Source: Frankineae bacterium MT45
GTDB lineage: Bacteria > Actinomycetota > Actinomycetes > Mycobacteriales > Jatrophihabitantaceae
Reading direction: 5' to 3'
Length of the DNA stretch: 64,000 nt
Assembly: GCA_900100325.1 (NCBI GenBank)
Contig: LT629697.1
Coordinates: forward strand, 1,116,001-1,180,000
Below the pieces are notes generated by a model. It was not told the origin of the DNA and did not search any database. It saw only the letters and a program-made list of their open reading frames with translations. Both the position numbers and the translations under genes were made by a program. Within the stretch, counting starts at the first letter, position 1. The number at the start of each line of letters is the position of its first letter. Of this stretch, positions 19,240-28,305 are shown one piece after another.

Positions 19240-19330
19240 GAGAGCACTGCTCTCTCGCTGTCAGACGCAATGATGCCCTCGCCGCCAGTGCTCTGTCAAG
19301 AGCACTGCTCTCGTTTGTGTCAATTGCTCT
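19240..19330 (-). promoter_or_regulatory. Twin TetR-type operators upstream of the DUF385 gene
   Basis: Two palindromes are seen: GAGAGCACTGCTCTC at 19240-19254 and AGAGCACTGCTCT at 19299-19311, 58 bp centre to centre. Extra half-sites TGCTCT occur at 19289-19294 and 19324-19329. The second site, with its flank CTGTCAAGAGCA, is almost the same as the site at 27474-27492 next to the TetR gene. Confidence 0.75.
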
Positions 19331-19342
19331 CCAACTTGGGAA

Positions 19343-20158
19343 TCAATGGTGTTTCTCGCCGACGGCAAGGATCGCCGTCATGGGGAGCTCCAACATCCCG
19401 TCCCTGGTCAGGGGGCGAACGAGCCGGTCGTATTCGCGCTTCATGCGGCGCCGGGTTTCGTCGCTCTGGCTGAGATAAGCAGCACCGATGGTGGCCACCC
19501 CTCCGGCTGGGCCAAGCCAGAGCACCTCGGGCGGAATCCTGAACGTCCAGTCGTGCCGCACGACGCGTTCAGGGACGAGCCCGGCGCCGATGAGGAGGTC
19601 GCCGAGGCCGGCCACACTGCGTGGGAAGTCAAGCTCCTGAGGGAGAGGCGTATTCGGAGGGGCGTCGGCACCGCTCGCGGCCAGGACGTCGCCCCAGAGT
19701 TGATTCATGGCCGACAACCCCGACGGCCAGATGGTGAGTGCGACCTCGCCGCCGAGCGTCGTGACTCGCACCAGATCGGCCAATGCCCGGCGCGGATCGC
19801 CCACGTGGTTCAGCACAAAATTTGCGGTCACCACATCAAATGACCCAGATCGGAAAGGCAGTCCGGGCGCTGCGGCGCGGACGAGAGTCGCTCCTGGAAC
19901 CTGCCCGGCCGCGAAGGCGAGCATGGCGGCGTCCGGGTCCGCCGCGATGACACGGGCGCCGCGTGTGATGGCGTCGGCGGCCAGTGTTCCTGGCCCCGTC
20001 CCGACATCGAGCAGCCGAAGATCTCGGAGGTGGCCGACCCGCGTCTCGTCGAGAAGTGCCTCGACCGCTCCGGCGCAGAGCCGGGCGAAGCTCGCGGCGT
20101 AGGCCGAGGCGGAACCGCCCCAACGTGAGAGTGACGTCGGAGGCCGGGCGCTGCTCAT
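19343..20158 (-). CDS. Class I SAM-dependent methyltransferase
   Basis: The 271-residue protein has the Rossmann-type motif I LLDVGTGPGTLA, motif II acidic end VIAADPD, motif III region SFDVVTANFVLNHVGDP and motif post-III LGGEVALTIWP. This is the UbiE/small-molecule methyltransferase layout; the substrate cannot be told. The ATG at 20158 has a leaderless -10 six bases upstream. It diverges from the DinB gene, with 154 bp between the starts. The DUF385 gene lies downstream but has its own regulated promoter. Confidence 0.88.
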   Translation of the reverse strand: MSSARPPTSLSRWGGSASAYAASFARLCAGAVEALLDETRVGHLRDLRLLDVGTGPGTLAADAITRGARVIAADPDAAMLAFAAGQVPGATLVRAAAPGLPFRSGSFDVVTANFVLNHVGDPRRALADLVRVTTLGGEVALTIWPSGLSAMNQLWGDVLAASGADAPPNTPLPQELDFPRSVAGLGDLLIGAGLVPERVVRHDWTFRIPPEVLWLGPAGGVATIGAAYLSQSDETRRRMKREYDRLVRPLTRDGMLELPMTAILAVGEKHH

Positions 20159-20164
20159 CGCCTC

Positions 20165-20170
20165 AGGCTA
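20165..20170 (-). promoter_or_regulatory. Leaderless-type -10 element (TAGCCT) of the methyltransferase gene
   Basis: TAGCCT, six bases, then the ATG at 20158. Confidence 0.5.
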
Positions 20171-20299
20171 GTGACCTGCGAGCCGGCGGCGTTGGGGACG
20201 CGCGGCCAGACGGAATCCGTGATGTACCTCGGAGGTGCCCGACGCCTTACCCGGTACCGCTCTGAGCGGAATTGCCACGCATCCGAGCCGAAATGGCAC

Positions 20300-20305
20300 T
20301 AACTT
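20300..20305 (+). promoter_or_regulatory. Leaderless-type -10 element (TAACTT) of the DinB gene
   Basis: TAACTT, seven bases, then the ATG at 20313. Confidence 0.4.
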
Positions 20306-20312
20306 GGTGTGT

Positions 20313-20828
20313 ATGACCAGTGCCGAGCTGCTCTCTGACGCCTTCGACCGGATCCATCACATCGTCAACGGCCTGCTCGATGGACTGACCCCGGACGAAC
20401 TCACCTACCGGGTCGACGATCAGGCCAACTCGATCGCCTGGCTGGTCTGGCATCTGACCCGCGTCCAGGACGATCACGTCGCCGACGTCGCCCGCTGCGA
20501 GCAGCGCTGGTTCTCCGGCGGCTGGGCCCAGCGTTTCGACCTGCCCTTCGACCAGGCGGCCACCGGGTACGGGCAGCGGGCCGAGGAGGTGCCCCAGGTC
20601 CAGGTCTCGGCCGAGCTGCTCCGCGGCTATCTGGACGAGGTGCACCAGCAGGCCGTCGACTTCGTCAAGACCCTGAGCGACGCCGACCTCGAGCGCGTCG
20701 TCGACACCTCGTGGGACCCGCCGGTGACCCTGGGCGTGCGGATGGTCAGCGTCATCTCCGACTCCCTCCAGCACGCCGGACAGGCCGCGTACGTCCGCGG
20801 CATTGCGCAGCGCCGCCCCACCGCCTGA
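20313..20828 (+). CDS. DinB-fold protein (DUF664; mycothiol-transferase-like)
   Basis: The 171-residue four-helix protein has the DinB/YfiT-type metal-binding pattern: an His in LVWHLTRVQDDH and a C-terminal His in SLQHAGQAAYVRG. In actinobacteria this fold includes mycothiol- and bacillithiol-dependent transferases, as well as many proteins without a known reaction. The ATG at 20313 has no ribosome site but a leaderless -10 candidate. A second, distant DinB protein is at 52513-53034. Confidence 0.82.
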   Translation: MTSAELLSDAFDRIHHIVNGLLDGLTPDELTYRVDDQANSIAWLVWHLTRVQDDHVADVARCEQRWFSGGWAQRFDLPFDQAATGYGQRAEEVPQVQVSAELLRGYLDEVHQQAVDFVKTLSDADLERVVDTSWDPPVTLGVRMVSVISDSLQHAGQAAYVRGIAQRRPTA

Positions 20829-20880
20829 GATTTGCCGCGCCTGCGCTAAGTACCCGCGAAATCCTGCCGATCAGGTAATC

Positions 20881-21933
20881 ATGACGGTATTGGCACAGAC
20901 GGACCCCGACGACTCGGCCGGCCCCGCGCTGCCAGCGGCGAAGGAGACTGCGCGTCTCTCCGCACTGCATCGTCTCGACGCGCTCGACCAGCCCCGCAGC
21001 CGCGAGCTGAACGCGCTGGCCCGGCTGGCCGCCTACGTCTGCGGGACGCCGACGGCCGCCGTCAACCTCATCGACGCCGATCGCCAGTGGTCGGCCGCCG
21101 CCTACGGGTACGACCCGTCGGATGTGGCCCGATCCGACTCGATGTGTGCAACCAGCATCCTCACCCTGGACGTCAGCTACACCAAGGACGCCACGCGCGA
21201 CGCCCGCTGGTCGACCAACCCGCACGTCACCGGCGAGTTCGACCGGATCCGCCTCTACGCCGCCGCCCCGCTGATCCTCACCGGCGGCGAGGTGGCCGGG
21301 ACGATCTGCGCCTTCAGCGACGAGGAGCACGAGCTCAGCCGGGTCCAGCTCGAGCGCCTGCGTGACATCGCCGAGCACGTCGCGCTGCTGCTGGAACTGC
21401 GCAACGAGACGAAGCGACTGGGCCACGCCGCGACCCGCGACATCATGACCGGCCTGCCGAACCGGGTGCTCTTCGAGGAGTCGCTGCGGCTGGCCATGGC
21501 CAAGCATCAGCGCGGCGAGGCGGCGCCCGCCGTCATCTTTCTGGACCTCGACGGGTTCAAGTCGATCAACGACACCTACGGTCACGCCGTCGGCGACGAA
21601 CTGCTGCGGGCCTTCTGTGACCGCACCCTGGAGATGCTGCGCGCCTCCGACCTACTGGCCCGGCTGGCCGGCGACGAACTCGTCATCCTCTGCGGCGAAC
21701 CGACCGGCGAGGAGGGGACCGGCGTCGACGGGCTGGTCAGCCGCCTCCGCGAGGCCTTCAAGGTTCCCTACGACCTCTCCTGCGGCCCGCTGAAGATCGG
21801 CGCCTCCATCGGCGTCGCCATCGCCGAAGTGGGCTCGGATGCTCCGGAGTTCCTGGTGGCCCGCGCCGACAACGCGATGTACCTCGACAAGCGCTCCCGC
21901 AAAGAACGCGCCGCCGCCGACGCGCAGGAGTAG
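20881..21933 (+). CDS. GAF-GGDEF protein, probable diguanylate cyclase with AGDEL active-site motif
   Basis: The 350-residue cytoplasmic protein has an N-terminal GAF domain (about 35-175) with the SMCATSIL segment typical of this GAF subtype. A GGDEF domain (about 185-345) follows with FLDLDGFKSINDTYGHAVGD and ASIGVAIA. The signature is AGDEL at residues 263-267 instead of GGDEF. The catalytic Asp/Glu positions are kept, so activity is possible but not certain. It lies upstream of and convergent with the alpha/beta hydrolase gene, not far from a GGDEF-EAL protein. Confidence 0.88.
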   Translation: MTVLAQTDPDDSAGPALPAAKETARLSALHRLDALDQPRSRELNALARLAAYVCGTPTAAVNLIDADRQWSAAAYGYDPSDVARSDSMCATSILTLDVSYTKDATRDARWSTNPHVTGEFDRIRLYAAAPLILTGGEVAGTICAFSDEEHELSRVQLERLRDIAEHVALLLELRNETKRLGHAATRDIMTGLPNRVLFEESLRLAMAKHQRGEAAPAVIFLDLDGFKSINDTYGHAVGDELLRAFCDRTLEMLRASDLLARLAGDELVILCGEPTGEEGTGVDGLVSRLREAFKVPYDLSCGPLKIGASIGVAIAEVGSDAPEFLVARADNAMYLDKRSRKERAAADAQE

Positions 21934-21951
21934 GCCGCCCGGGCTGAGGAG

Positions 21952-22641
21952 CTAACTCGGTCCCGCCAGCTCCAGCAGCCGCTGGGCGATCGGAGCCGGG
22001 TTGCTCAGTGCGGCCAGGTGCCCGCCCGGCACCACCTCCGCCGTTACCCCGAGTCGCTGCTGAGCCAGCTCGCACTGGAACTCTGCTGGGAAGAACCGAT
22101 CGTCACGACCGACCAGCACGTAGGTCGGGACCGGTGGCCAGGCCGTCAGGGTGAGCGCCGAGGCGAAGACCGCGTCCGCCTCCTCCGAGGTGTGCTCGCC
22201 CGACTCGGCCAGCACGTCGGGCGGCAGATCATGCAGGAAGTACGTCTCCACGTCGAAGCCGGCGTCGGGGTCGCGCCCGTCGGCGATGTCCAGGGCCCGC
22301 CGGGCTGCGGCCTGGTCGGTGGCGCCCCACCACTGACCGGGAGTCTCGCCGGGGAGCGGGATCATCGCGTTCAGCAGCACGATGATCCGCGCGCCGAGGC
22401 GGTCGGCCACCAGCGGTGCGGTGAAGCCGCCCAGCGACTGCGCGACCACGATCAGCGGCGTCCCGTCGCCCTGCGTCTCGACCGCATGCACCACGACGTC
22501 GGTGTATTCGCCGAGGCCGGCTGTCTCGTCGTTGGCGGGGAGTTCGACCGCGACCGCGCACTGGCCACCCTCCCGCAGGCGCTGAACCACGGCGTGCCAG
22601 AACCAGGCGCTGCCACCGGCGCCGGGGATCAGAACGAACAT
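21952..22641 (-). CDS. Alpha/beta hydrolase
   Basis: The 229-residue protein begins MFVLIPGAGGSAWFWHAV, giving the oxyanion-hole region. It carries the nucleophile elbow VAQSLGGF, acid Asp in LVGRDDRFFP and His in VVPGGHLAALSNP, the full catalytic triad of esterase-like hydrolases (RsbQ/MhpC-like size). The substrate is unknown. The ATG at 22641 has TACGGT six bases upstream. The stop is 18 bases from the convergent diguanylate cyclase stop. Confidence 0.88.
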   Translation of the reverse strand: MFVLIPGAGGSAWFWHAVVQRLREGGQCAVAVELPANDETAGLGEYTDVVVHAVETQGDGTPLIVVAQSLGGFTAPLVADRLGARIIVLLNAMIPLPGETPGQWWGATDQAAARRALDIADGRDPDAGFDVETYFLHDLPPDVLAESGEHTSEEADAVFASALTLTAWPPVPTYVLVGRDDRFFPAEFQCELAQQRLGVTAEVVPGGHLAALSNPAPIAQRLLELAGPS

Positions 22642-22647
22642 GGGTTG

Positions 22648-22653
22648 ACCGTA
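22648..22653 (-). promoter_or_regulatory. Leaderless-type -10 element (TACGGT) of the alpha/beta hydrolase gene
   Basis: TACGGT, six bases, then the ATG at 22641. Confidence 0.45.
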
Positions 22654-22673
22654 GTACCGGCCACCGACAGGCC

Positions 22674-25064
22674 TTACTGGTCGAGGACCGTGCTCCCCGT
22701 CCGGCCGATCGGGCCGAGGCGTTTCGGGTCGATCCTGCGGGCGGGAATGGCGGTGACCTTCGCCCGCTCGGCGGCCGAGGTGGTGATGAACTCGCGGGTG
22801 GCCTCGCGGGACATGGGCCGGGAGAGGAGATACCCCTGAATGCTCTGGCACTCCAGGCGTGACAGCGTCTCGCGCTGCGACAGCACCTCGACCCCCTCGG
22901 CGATGGTGCTGAGGTTCAGGTCGTGGGCGAGCCGCACGATCGTCTGCACGAAGGCCCGACCCTCGCTCTCGGGGTCTTCGAGCGGGTCGATGAAGGACTT
23001 GTCGATCTTGAGGATGTCCACCGGGAAGAGCTGCAGGTAGCTCAGCGACGAGTAACCGGTGCCGAAGTCGTCGATGGCGATCCGGATTCCCATCTGCTTC
23101 AACTCGACGAGCGTCTGGGCCGCCTGCTTGGGATTGAGCATCAGCACGCTCTCGGTGATCTCAAGGACGAGACGATCCGACGACAGCCCGCTCTCGGCGA
23201 GGGCGCTCCCGACGTGGGCCACCAGTTCGGGGTCCTGCAGTTGGCGTCCGGAGAGGTTCACCGAGATCGTCAGCTCGGTCTCCGACTCCCAGTTCGCCGC
23301 CTCGGCGCAGGCCTGCTGCAGGATCCAGGCGCCGAGCGGGCGGATGAATCCGGTCTGCTCGGCCAGCGGGATGAAGCGCAGCGGGGGGAGCAGGCCGAGT
23401 GTGGGGTGATCCCACCGCACGAGGGCCTCGAACCCCTCCAGGCGCCCGTCGGTCAGCGAGACCTGCGGCTCGTACTGCAGGAAGAAGTGGCCGCCGTCCA
23501 GGGAACTCTGGAAGGAGTTCGTGACGTTGAGTTCGTCGACCAGTCGCAGCCGCATGGACGTCTCGAAGACGGCCCAGCGGTCCTTACCGGCGGACTTCGC
23601 CTCGTACATGGCGGTGTCGGCCTCGCTGATCAGCAGTTCGCTCGTCGTATCCGGTCGCGCGTACGCGACGCCGACACTCACGGAGAGGGCGATCTCCCGC
23701 CCGTCGATGGTCGCCGGTTCACGCAGCGCGTCGACGATCCGCGCCGCTAGCTCGGTGGCCGCCGACGTCTGGGTGACGTCGTTGAGGAGCACCGCGAACT
23801 CGTCACCGCCGAGACGGACCACCGTGTGCGCGCCGCCGGTCACCTCGGTGAGGCGCCGGCTGGCGACCACCAGGAAGGCGTCACCGATCTGATGACCGAG
23901 GCTGTCGTTCACCCCCTTGAACTGGTCGAGATCGCAGATGCACAGCGCGAGTGACTCGTAGCCATCAGGCGCGGCGAGCGCGGTCTCGACCTGCTGCTTC
24001 AGGAACGCCCGATTGGAGAGTCCGGTGAGGCTGTCGTGGAAGGCCAGGTAGCGCAGGTCGGTCTCCAGCGCCTGCTGGGTGGCGAGCGCCTCCTGCAGCG
24101 AGTCGGTGTGACTGCGCAGCAGCCGGTTCTGGCTGCGGATGCGGATGAAGAGCCAGCAGACGCGCAGCACGACCAGGCCGAAGAGCACCATCTCGGCCGA
24201 CGAGAGGACGGCGACGTCCACGTGAAAGTCGAAGATCGTGCCCAGCAGCAGGATGGCCGGAGACATGAATCCAGCCAAGGCGACGATCGGAACCCAGCGC
24301 CGGACCCGTAGCCCGGAGTCGGTCGCCTGGACGAGGGTCTTCGACGAAGTCGGGTGCAGGGCTGAGGTGGCGAACATGACGTAGGAGAAGAGCATGACGA
24401 CGCCGGCGAGGCTGCCGGCGTGGTTGTTGTGGCGCATCGTCATGACCCGCCCGATCGCGGTGGCGAGGAAGAGGCCGAGGATCGCGGCGAGCAGGAAGCG
24501 CTCCGAGGCGCGCCGGGTGACGCCGGCCAGGATCGCGCCGGACGCCGTGAAGAGGACGCCCAGATTCAGCAGGGGGTACGTCATGGCGACGACCCGGGCC
24601 GTGGTGGTCAGTGAAGCGTCGTGGGCATACCCGCTCAGGACGAGTTGCCAGGAGAGGCAGAATGCCCCGACGTAGACGATCGCCGAGTCGGCGTGCCGCT
24701 CCCGGGAGACGGCTAGTCCGCGGGACCGGCTCATCCGCATGATGCCCAGGAAGTAGATGAGGTAGCCGCTAATGCGAATCACGTCGAGGAAGCTGAAGGC
24801 ACCCGGATCCCGATGACGGATGAGGTCGTCGATGCTGAAGAGCAGGGTGGCACAGATGAAGCAGGCGCAGGCGGTGGCCAGCAGCCGCCACCCCAACCGC
24901 ATCGACGGCGGCTGTTTCTGTACGGCCAGCACCACACCGGCGTTGCAGGCGACGGCGGCGGTCAGCAGCAGCGCCACTCGGACCAGACCGGCGGGCAGCG
25001 CGAGGTAGGCCGCGCAGGCGAGTAACCCCAACGCGAGGGCCCACCTCCAGGTCGCCTGCCGCAT
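22674..25064 (-). CDS. Membrane GGDEF-EAL protein (c-di-GMP synthesis/breakdown)
   Basis: The 796-residue protein has eight or nine membrane helices in residues 1-310, then a GGDEF domain with intact GGDEF at 419-423 and an EAL domain with EALVRW from 546. The EAL part keeps the substrate/metal motifs NLSGRQL, ITESVL, IDDFGTGYSSL, KIDKSF and EGVE, so both domains look active. The start at 25064 has GGGAG at a suitable distance. Longer in-frame starts run into the MMPL gene and give a low-complexity Arg/Pro N-terminus. It lies 86 bp downstream of the MMPL gene and may be read from its transcript. Confidence 0.93.
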   Translation of the reverse strand: MRQATWRWALALGLLACAAYLALPAGLVRVALLLTAAVACNAGVVLAVQKQPPSMRLGWRLLATACACFICATLLFSIDDLIRHRDPGAFSFLDVIRISGYLIYFLGIMRMSRSRGLAVSRERHADSAIVYVGAFCLSWQLVLSGYAHDASLTTTARVVAMTYPLLNLGVLFTASGAILAGVTRRASERFLLAAILGLFLATAIGRVMTMRHNNHAGSLAGVVMLFSYVMFATSALHPTSSKTLVQATDSGLRVRRWVPIVALAGFMSPAILLLGTIFDFHVDVAVLSSAEMVLFGLVVLRVCWLFIRIRSQNRLLRSHTDSLQEALATQQALETDLRYLAFHDSLTGLSNRAFLKQQVETALAAPDGYESLALCICDLDQFKGVNDSLGHQIGDAFLVVASRRLTEVTGGAHTVVRLGGDEFAVLLNDVTQTSAATELAARIVDALREPATIDGREIALSVSVGVAYARPDTTSELLISEADTAMYEAKSAGKDRWAVFETSMRLRLVDELNVTNSFQSSLDGGHFFLQYEPQVSLTDGRLEGFEALVRWDHPTLGLLPPLRFIPLAEQTGFIRPLGAWILQQACAEAANWESETELTISVNLSGRQLQDPELVAHVGSALAESGLSSDRLVLEITESVLMLNPKQAAQTLVELKQMGIRIAIDDFGTGYSSLSYLQLFPVDILKIDKSFIDPLEDPESEGRAFVQTIVRLAHDLNLSTIAEGVEVLSQRETLSRLECQSIQGYLLSRPMSREATREFITTSAAERAKVTAIPARRIDPKRLGPIGRTGSTVLDQ

Positions 25065-25150
25065 ACCTGCTCCCATCGGCCGCAGAGGGCCGATCTTGAG
25101 GTTTTGCTGAGGCAGGCGGCCTGCAGGTGGCCGCGGCTGGGTTCCGCCCG

Positions 25151-27400
25151 TTAGCTCCGTCCGGCCCCGGCCGGCTCGGCCGGCTCGGCTGGCTCGGTTG
25201 TTGAGGCGAGCGCGGCCAGCTGAGCGTCCGAGGGGATCGACGTCTCGGCCAGCCCGATCCGGTTGTGCAGTCGGCGCAGCGGTGCCGGAGCCCACCAGTT
25301 CGCGTCGCCCGCCACCTTCATGATGGCCGGCACCAGGATGCCCCGGATGACCGTGGCGTCAAGGATGATGGCGATCGCCGTGCCGATGCCGAAGAGCTGC
25401 AGGAAGCTGACGTGGCTGGTGCCGAAGGCGAAGAAGGTCACTGAGAGCAGCAGCGCCGCGGTGCTGACGATGCGCCCGGTGCGGGCCAATCCGGCCGCCA
25501 CTGCCTCGGTGTTGGACGCACCCCTGTCGTGCTCCTCCTTGATCCGGGAGAGGAGAAAGACCTCGTAGTCCATCGAGAGGCCGAAGGCGATGCAGAAGAG
25601 CAGCACCGGCATCGACGTGTTGATCGGGGTCGGTGTGAAGCCGAGCAGTGATGAGAAGTGCCCCTCCTGGAAGATCCAGACCATCGCCCCGAAGACCGCC
25701 GAGAGGCTCAATGCGTTGAGCAAAAGGGCCTTGATCGGCAGCACCACGCTGCCGGTGAAGAGGAAGAGGAGCACAAACGTCGTCACTGCGATCCAGAGCA
25801 GCGCCCAGGGCAGCCGCGAGCCGATCGCGTTCTTGGAGTCCACGAGTTGAGCCGGCGCGCCACCGACGTGCACCTGCGTGCTGGCCGGTGCGGCGATGCC
25901 GCGAATCGAGGTGACGAGCTTCTGGGCCGCCGAGGACGCCGGGTCGGTCGGACCGGTCACCACCAGGTATCGGGCGTCGGCCGCCGAGAGCTGCGGCGAT
26001 GCGGTCCCGCTGCGCTGCCCCGACTGCCAGAGACCGTCTGGGGACTGCACCGAGGTGACCCCGGGCAGGGTCGAGACGTGGGCGGTGTACTCGTCGATCG
26101 CGGTGGAGGTGGCGCCCCCATCGATGACGACGTAGAGGTTCGCCGTGGCGTTGCCCGGGAAGTCGTTGCGCAGCGCGTCGCCGACCTGGCGGCTGGCCAG
26201 GGTCGTCGGGAGCGCCCGGTCGTCCGGGGTGGAGAAGACGATCTTCAGGAATGGGCTGCCCATCACCAGCAGCACCGCGATGACCGGCAGTGCGATGGCC
26301 ACCGGGTGGCGCATGACCCTCGTCGCGGTGCGACGCCAGAAGGGGCTCTCCTCGGACGCCGGGCGCACCGGGCGCCGCCGCCGCACCCGTCCGGAGTTCA
26401 CCCGCTCGCCGAGCCAGCTCAGCAGGGCGGGGAGCGTGATCAGTGCGGCGAGCATCGCGATGAGGACCACGCCGATACCGGCGTAGGCGAAGGAACGCAG
26501 GAAATATAAGGGGAAAATCACCATCGCGGCCAGGGCGACGGCGACCGTGGCCGAGCTGAAGATGACGGTGCGTCCGGCCGTATGCAGGGTGCGGGCGACT
26601 GCGGCTTCGGTGTCGGCCCCGGCGGCCACCTCCTCGCGGAACCGGTTCACGATGAGGAGCGAGTAGTCGATGGCCAGCCCCAGCCCGAGGGCGGTGGTGA
26701 GGTTGATGGCGTAGGTCGACACGTCGGTGACGTGCCCGAGGAGGCTCAGTTCGGCGAAGGTGCCGGCGATGGCGACGAGGCCGATCCCCAGCGGCAGGAG
26801 TGCGGCGACCAGGCTGCCGAAGGCCAGCACCAGGAGTAGCAGCGTGATCGGCACCGCGATCCCCTCGGCGAGGCCGAGGTCCTTACCGACCTGGGCGGTG
26901 ACGTCGTGGTTCACGCCCAGTTGGCCGCCGGCCCGTACCTGGATCGTCCCGTCGGTGCGGGCGTAGTCGTCGATGATCGTCTGGGCGGATTTGAAGGAGG
27001 CGTCGTCGTCGCCGAGCACGTGCATGGTGACCAGGGCGGAGCGCCCGTCGCGGGTGCGCAGCGAGTCGGAATGGGTCGACCAGTACGAGGTGATCGCGCC
27101 GACGTCCCCGGTGTTGCGAAGGTTCTGGGTGAGTCTCTGGACGGCCGTGGTGACGGCCGGGTCGTCGAGGTGCCCGGTCACCGGCGTCACCAGCATGACC
27201 AGGTTCGTCTGCCCCCCGAACTTGGTGTCGAGCAGGTGCTGGGCCTGCGTCGAGCCGGACTTCGGGTCGTCGAAGCCGCCGACCTTCAACACCGAGAAGG
27301 CCCCGGCGGCCAGCACCGCGAACGCGACGAGGACGGCGGCGGAGAGGGCGAGCACGAGGCGCCGCCGATGGAAAACGAGGTGAGCCAAACGATCGATCAT
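25151..27400 (-). CDS. MMPL/RND-family membrane transporter
   Basis: The 749-residue protein has the RND two-fold layout: one helix, a large extracytoplasmic loop, five or six helices, then a repeat of the same (second loop about 400-540). LGLAIDYSLLIVNRFREE and GLSMDYEVFLLSRIKEE are the duplicated proton-relay segments typical of MMPL proteins. Such transporters export lipids, siderophores or drugs. ATG at 27400 has GGAGG upstream. It diverges from a TetR regulator gene across a 130-bp region packed with palindromes, so it is probably an inducible efflux pump controlled by that regulator. Confidence 0.92.
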   Translation of the reverse strand: MIDRLAHLVFHRRRLVLALSAAVLVAFAVLAAGAFSVLKVGGFDDPKSGSTQAQHLLDTKFGGQTNLVMLVTPVTGHLDDPAVTTAVQRLTQNLRNTGDVGAITSYWSTHSDSLRTRDGRSALVTMHVLGDDDASFKSAQTIIDDYARTDGTIQVRAGGQLGVNHDVTAQVGKDLGLAEGIAVPITLLLLVLAFGSLVAALLPLGIGLVAIAGTFAELSLLGHVTDVSTYAINLTTALGLGLAIDYSLLIVNRFREEVAAGADTEAAVARTLHTAGRTVIFSSATVAVALAAMVIFPLYFLRSFAYAGIGVVLIAMLAALITLPALLSWLGERVNSGRVRRRRPVRPASEESPFWRRTATRVMRHPVAIALPVIAVLLVMGSPFLKIVFSTPDDRALPTTLASRQVGDALRNDFPGNATANLYVVIDGGATSTAIDEYTAHVSTLPGVTSVQSPDGLWQSGQRSGTASPQLSAADARYLVVTGPTDPASSAAQKLVTSIRGIAAPASTQVHVGGAPAQLVDSKNAIGSRLPWALLWIAVTTFVLLFLFTGSVVLPIKALLLNALSLSAVFGAMVWIFQEGHFSSLLGFTPTPINTSMPVLLFCIAFGLSMDYEVFLLSRIKEEHDRGASNTEAVAAGLARTGRIVSTAALLLSVTFFAFGTSHVSFLQLFGIGTAIAIILDATVIRGILVPAIMKVAGDANWWAPAPLRRLHNRIGLAETSIPSDAQLAALASTTEPAEPAEPAGAGRS

Positions 27401-27446
27401 GATGTCCTCCGGGCCTGCCGCGAATGCGGAACAGCGTTTGTCTTGT

Positions 27447-27511
27447 GAACAGTGTTCTCACTTTGCGAAGCGCCTGTCAAGAGCAATGTTCTAAAAGTGT
27501 TCACTGTTCAC
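27447..27511. promoter_or_regulatory. Operator cluster between the MMPL and TetR genes
   Basis: GAACAGTGTTC (27447-27457) is a perfect palindrome. AGAGCAATGTTCT (27480-27492) is a near palindrome of the same type. TGTTCAC is then repeated in tandem at 27498-27504 and 27505-27511, just before the -10 of the regulator gene. The layout fits binding by the divergently encoded TetR protein and autorepression. Confidence 0.78.
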
Positions 27512-27518
27512 TTCGTGT

Positions 27519-27524
27519 TAGGCT
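27519..27524 (+). promoter_or_regulatory. Leaderless-type -10 element (TAGGCT) of the TetR gene
   Basis: TAGGCT, six bases, then the ATG at 27531. The tandem TGTTCAC half-sites lie immediately upstream, at the expected -35 position. Confidence 0.55.
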
Positions 27525-27530
27525 CCAAGA

Positions 27531-28253
27531 ATGATTGGCCCCTCAACTACTTCGACCGTGGGCCGGCGTGACCGGCTACGGGCGGAGACGACGGCTGAGA
27601 TCAAGGAGTTGGCCTGGGAGGTGATGGCCGAGTCCGGTCCGGCGGGGCTGTCACTGCGCGCCGTCGCCCGGCAGATGGGGATGGCGCCGTCGGCGCTGTA
27701 CCGCTACTTTCCCAGCCGCGACGACCTGCTCACCGCGCTGATCATCGACGGCTTCGACTCGCTCGGCTCGGCCCTGCACGCGGCCTACGCCGAGGCCAAG
27801 AGGGAGACGCCCAAACTCCCGGCGGGCGAGGCCTTCGTCCGGGTGGCGCTGGCCTATCGGCAGTGGGCGCTCGCCAGCCCGACGGCGTACGGCCTGATCT
27901 TCGGCTCGGCGGTGCCGGGCTACACCGGCACTGAGGCCACCACTGAGGCGTCGATGCGCTCGACGGCGGCGCTGATGCAGACGATGCTCGACCTAGTGGC
28001 GGAGGGCGGTCTGGCGGTGGAGCGCATAACCCCCCGGCTGACCCCGAAGCTGATCGAGGAGCTCAATGGCTGGGTTGACTGCGGTGACGGGACGCTCCCG
28101 GTCGAGGCTCTGGCCGCCGCGATGGAGTGCTACGCCACGCTGCACGGCGTGCTCAGCCTGGAGGTGAACCGGCACCTGCCGGATTCGCTCAGCAGCAGTG
28201 CCTCACTCTTCGAGTTCGCGATCCGGGACGTCCACTCCCGAATCTCCCGCTGA
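27531..28253 (+). CDS. TetR/AcrR family transcriptional regulator
   Basis: The 240-residue protein has an N-terminal helix-turn-helix (about 20-70: GLSLRAVARQMGMAPSALYRYFPSRDDLL) and a helical ligand-binding domain that resembles the TetR_C_33 (WHG-type) group. It probably represses the divergent MMPL pump and itself through the palindromes in the shared intergenic region. A very similar site upstream of the DUF385 oxidoreductase gene suggests a wider regulon. The effector is unknown. Confidence 0.92.
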   Translation: MIGPSTTSTVGRRDRLRAETTAEIKELAWEVMAESGPAGLSLRAVARQMGMAPSALYRYFPSRDDLLTALIIDGFDSLGSALHAAYAEAKRETPKLPAGEAFVRVALAYRQWALASPTAYGLIFGSAVPGYTGTEATTEASMRSTAALMQTMLDLVAEGGLAVERITPRLTPKLIEELNGWVDCGDGTLPVEALAAAMECYATLHGVLSLEVNRHLPDSLSSSASLFEFAIRDVHSRISR

Positions 28254-28305
28254 GAATCTCCCGCCTTTTCCTGGTCAATCGCCGCGAGTGGCGCTGCAGC
28301 GAGAG

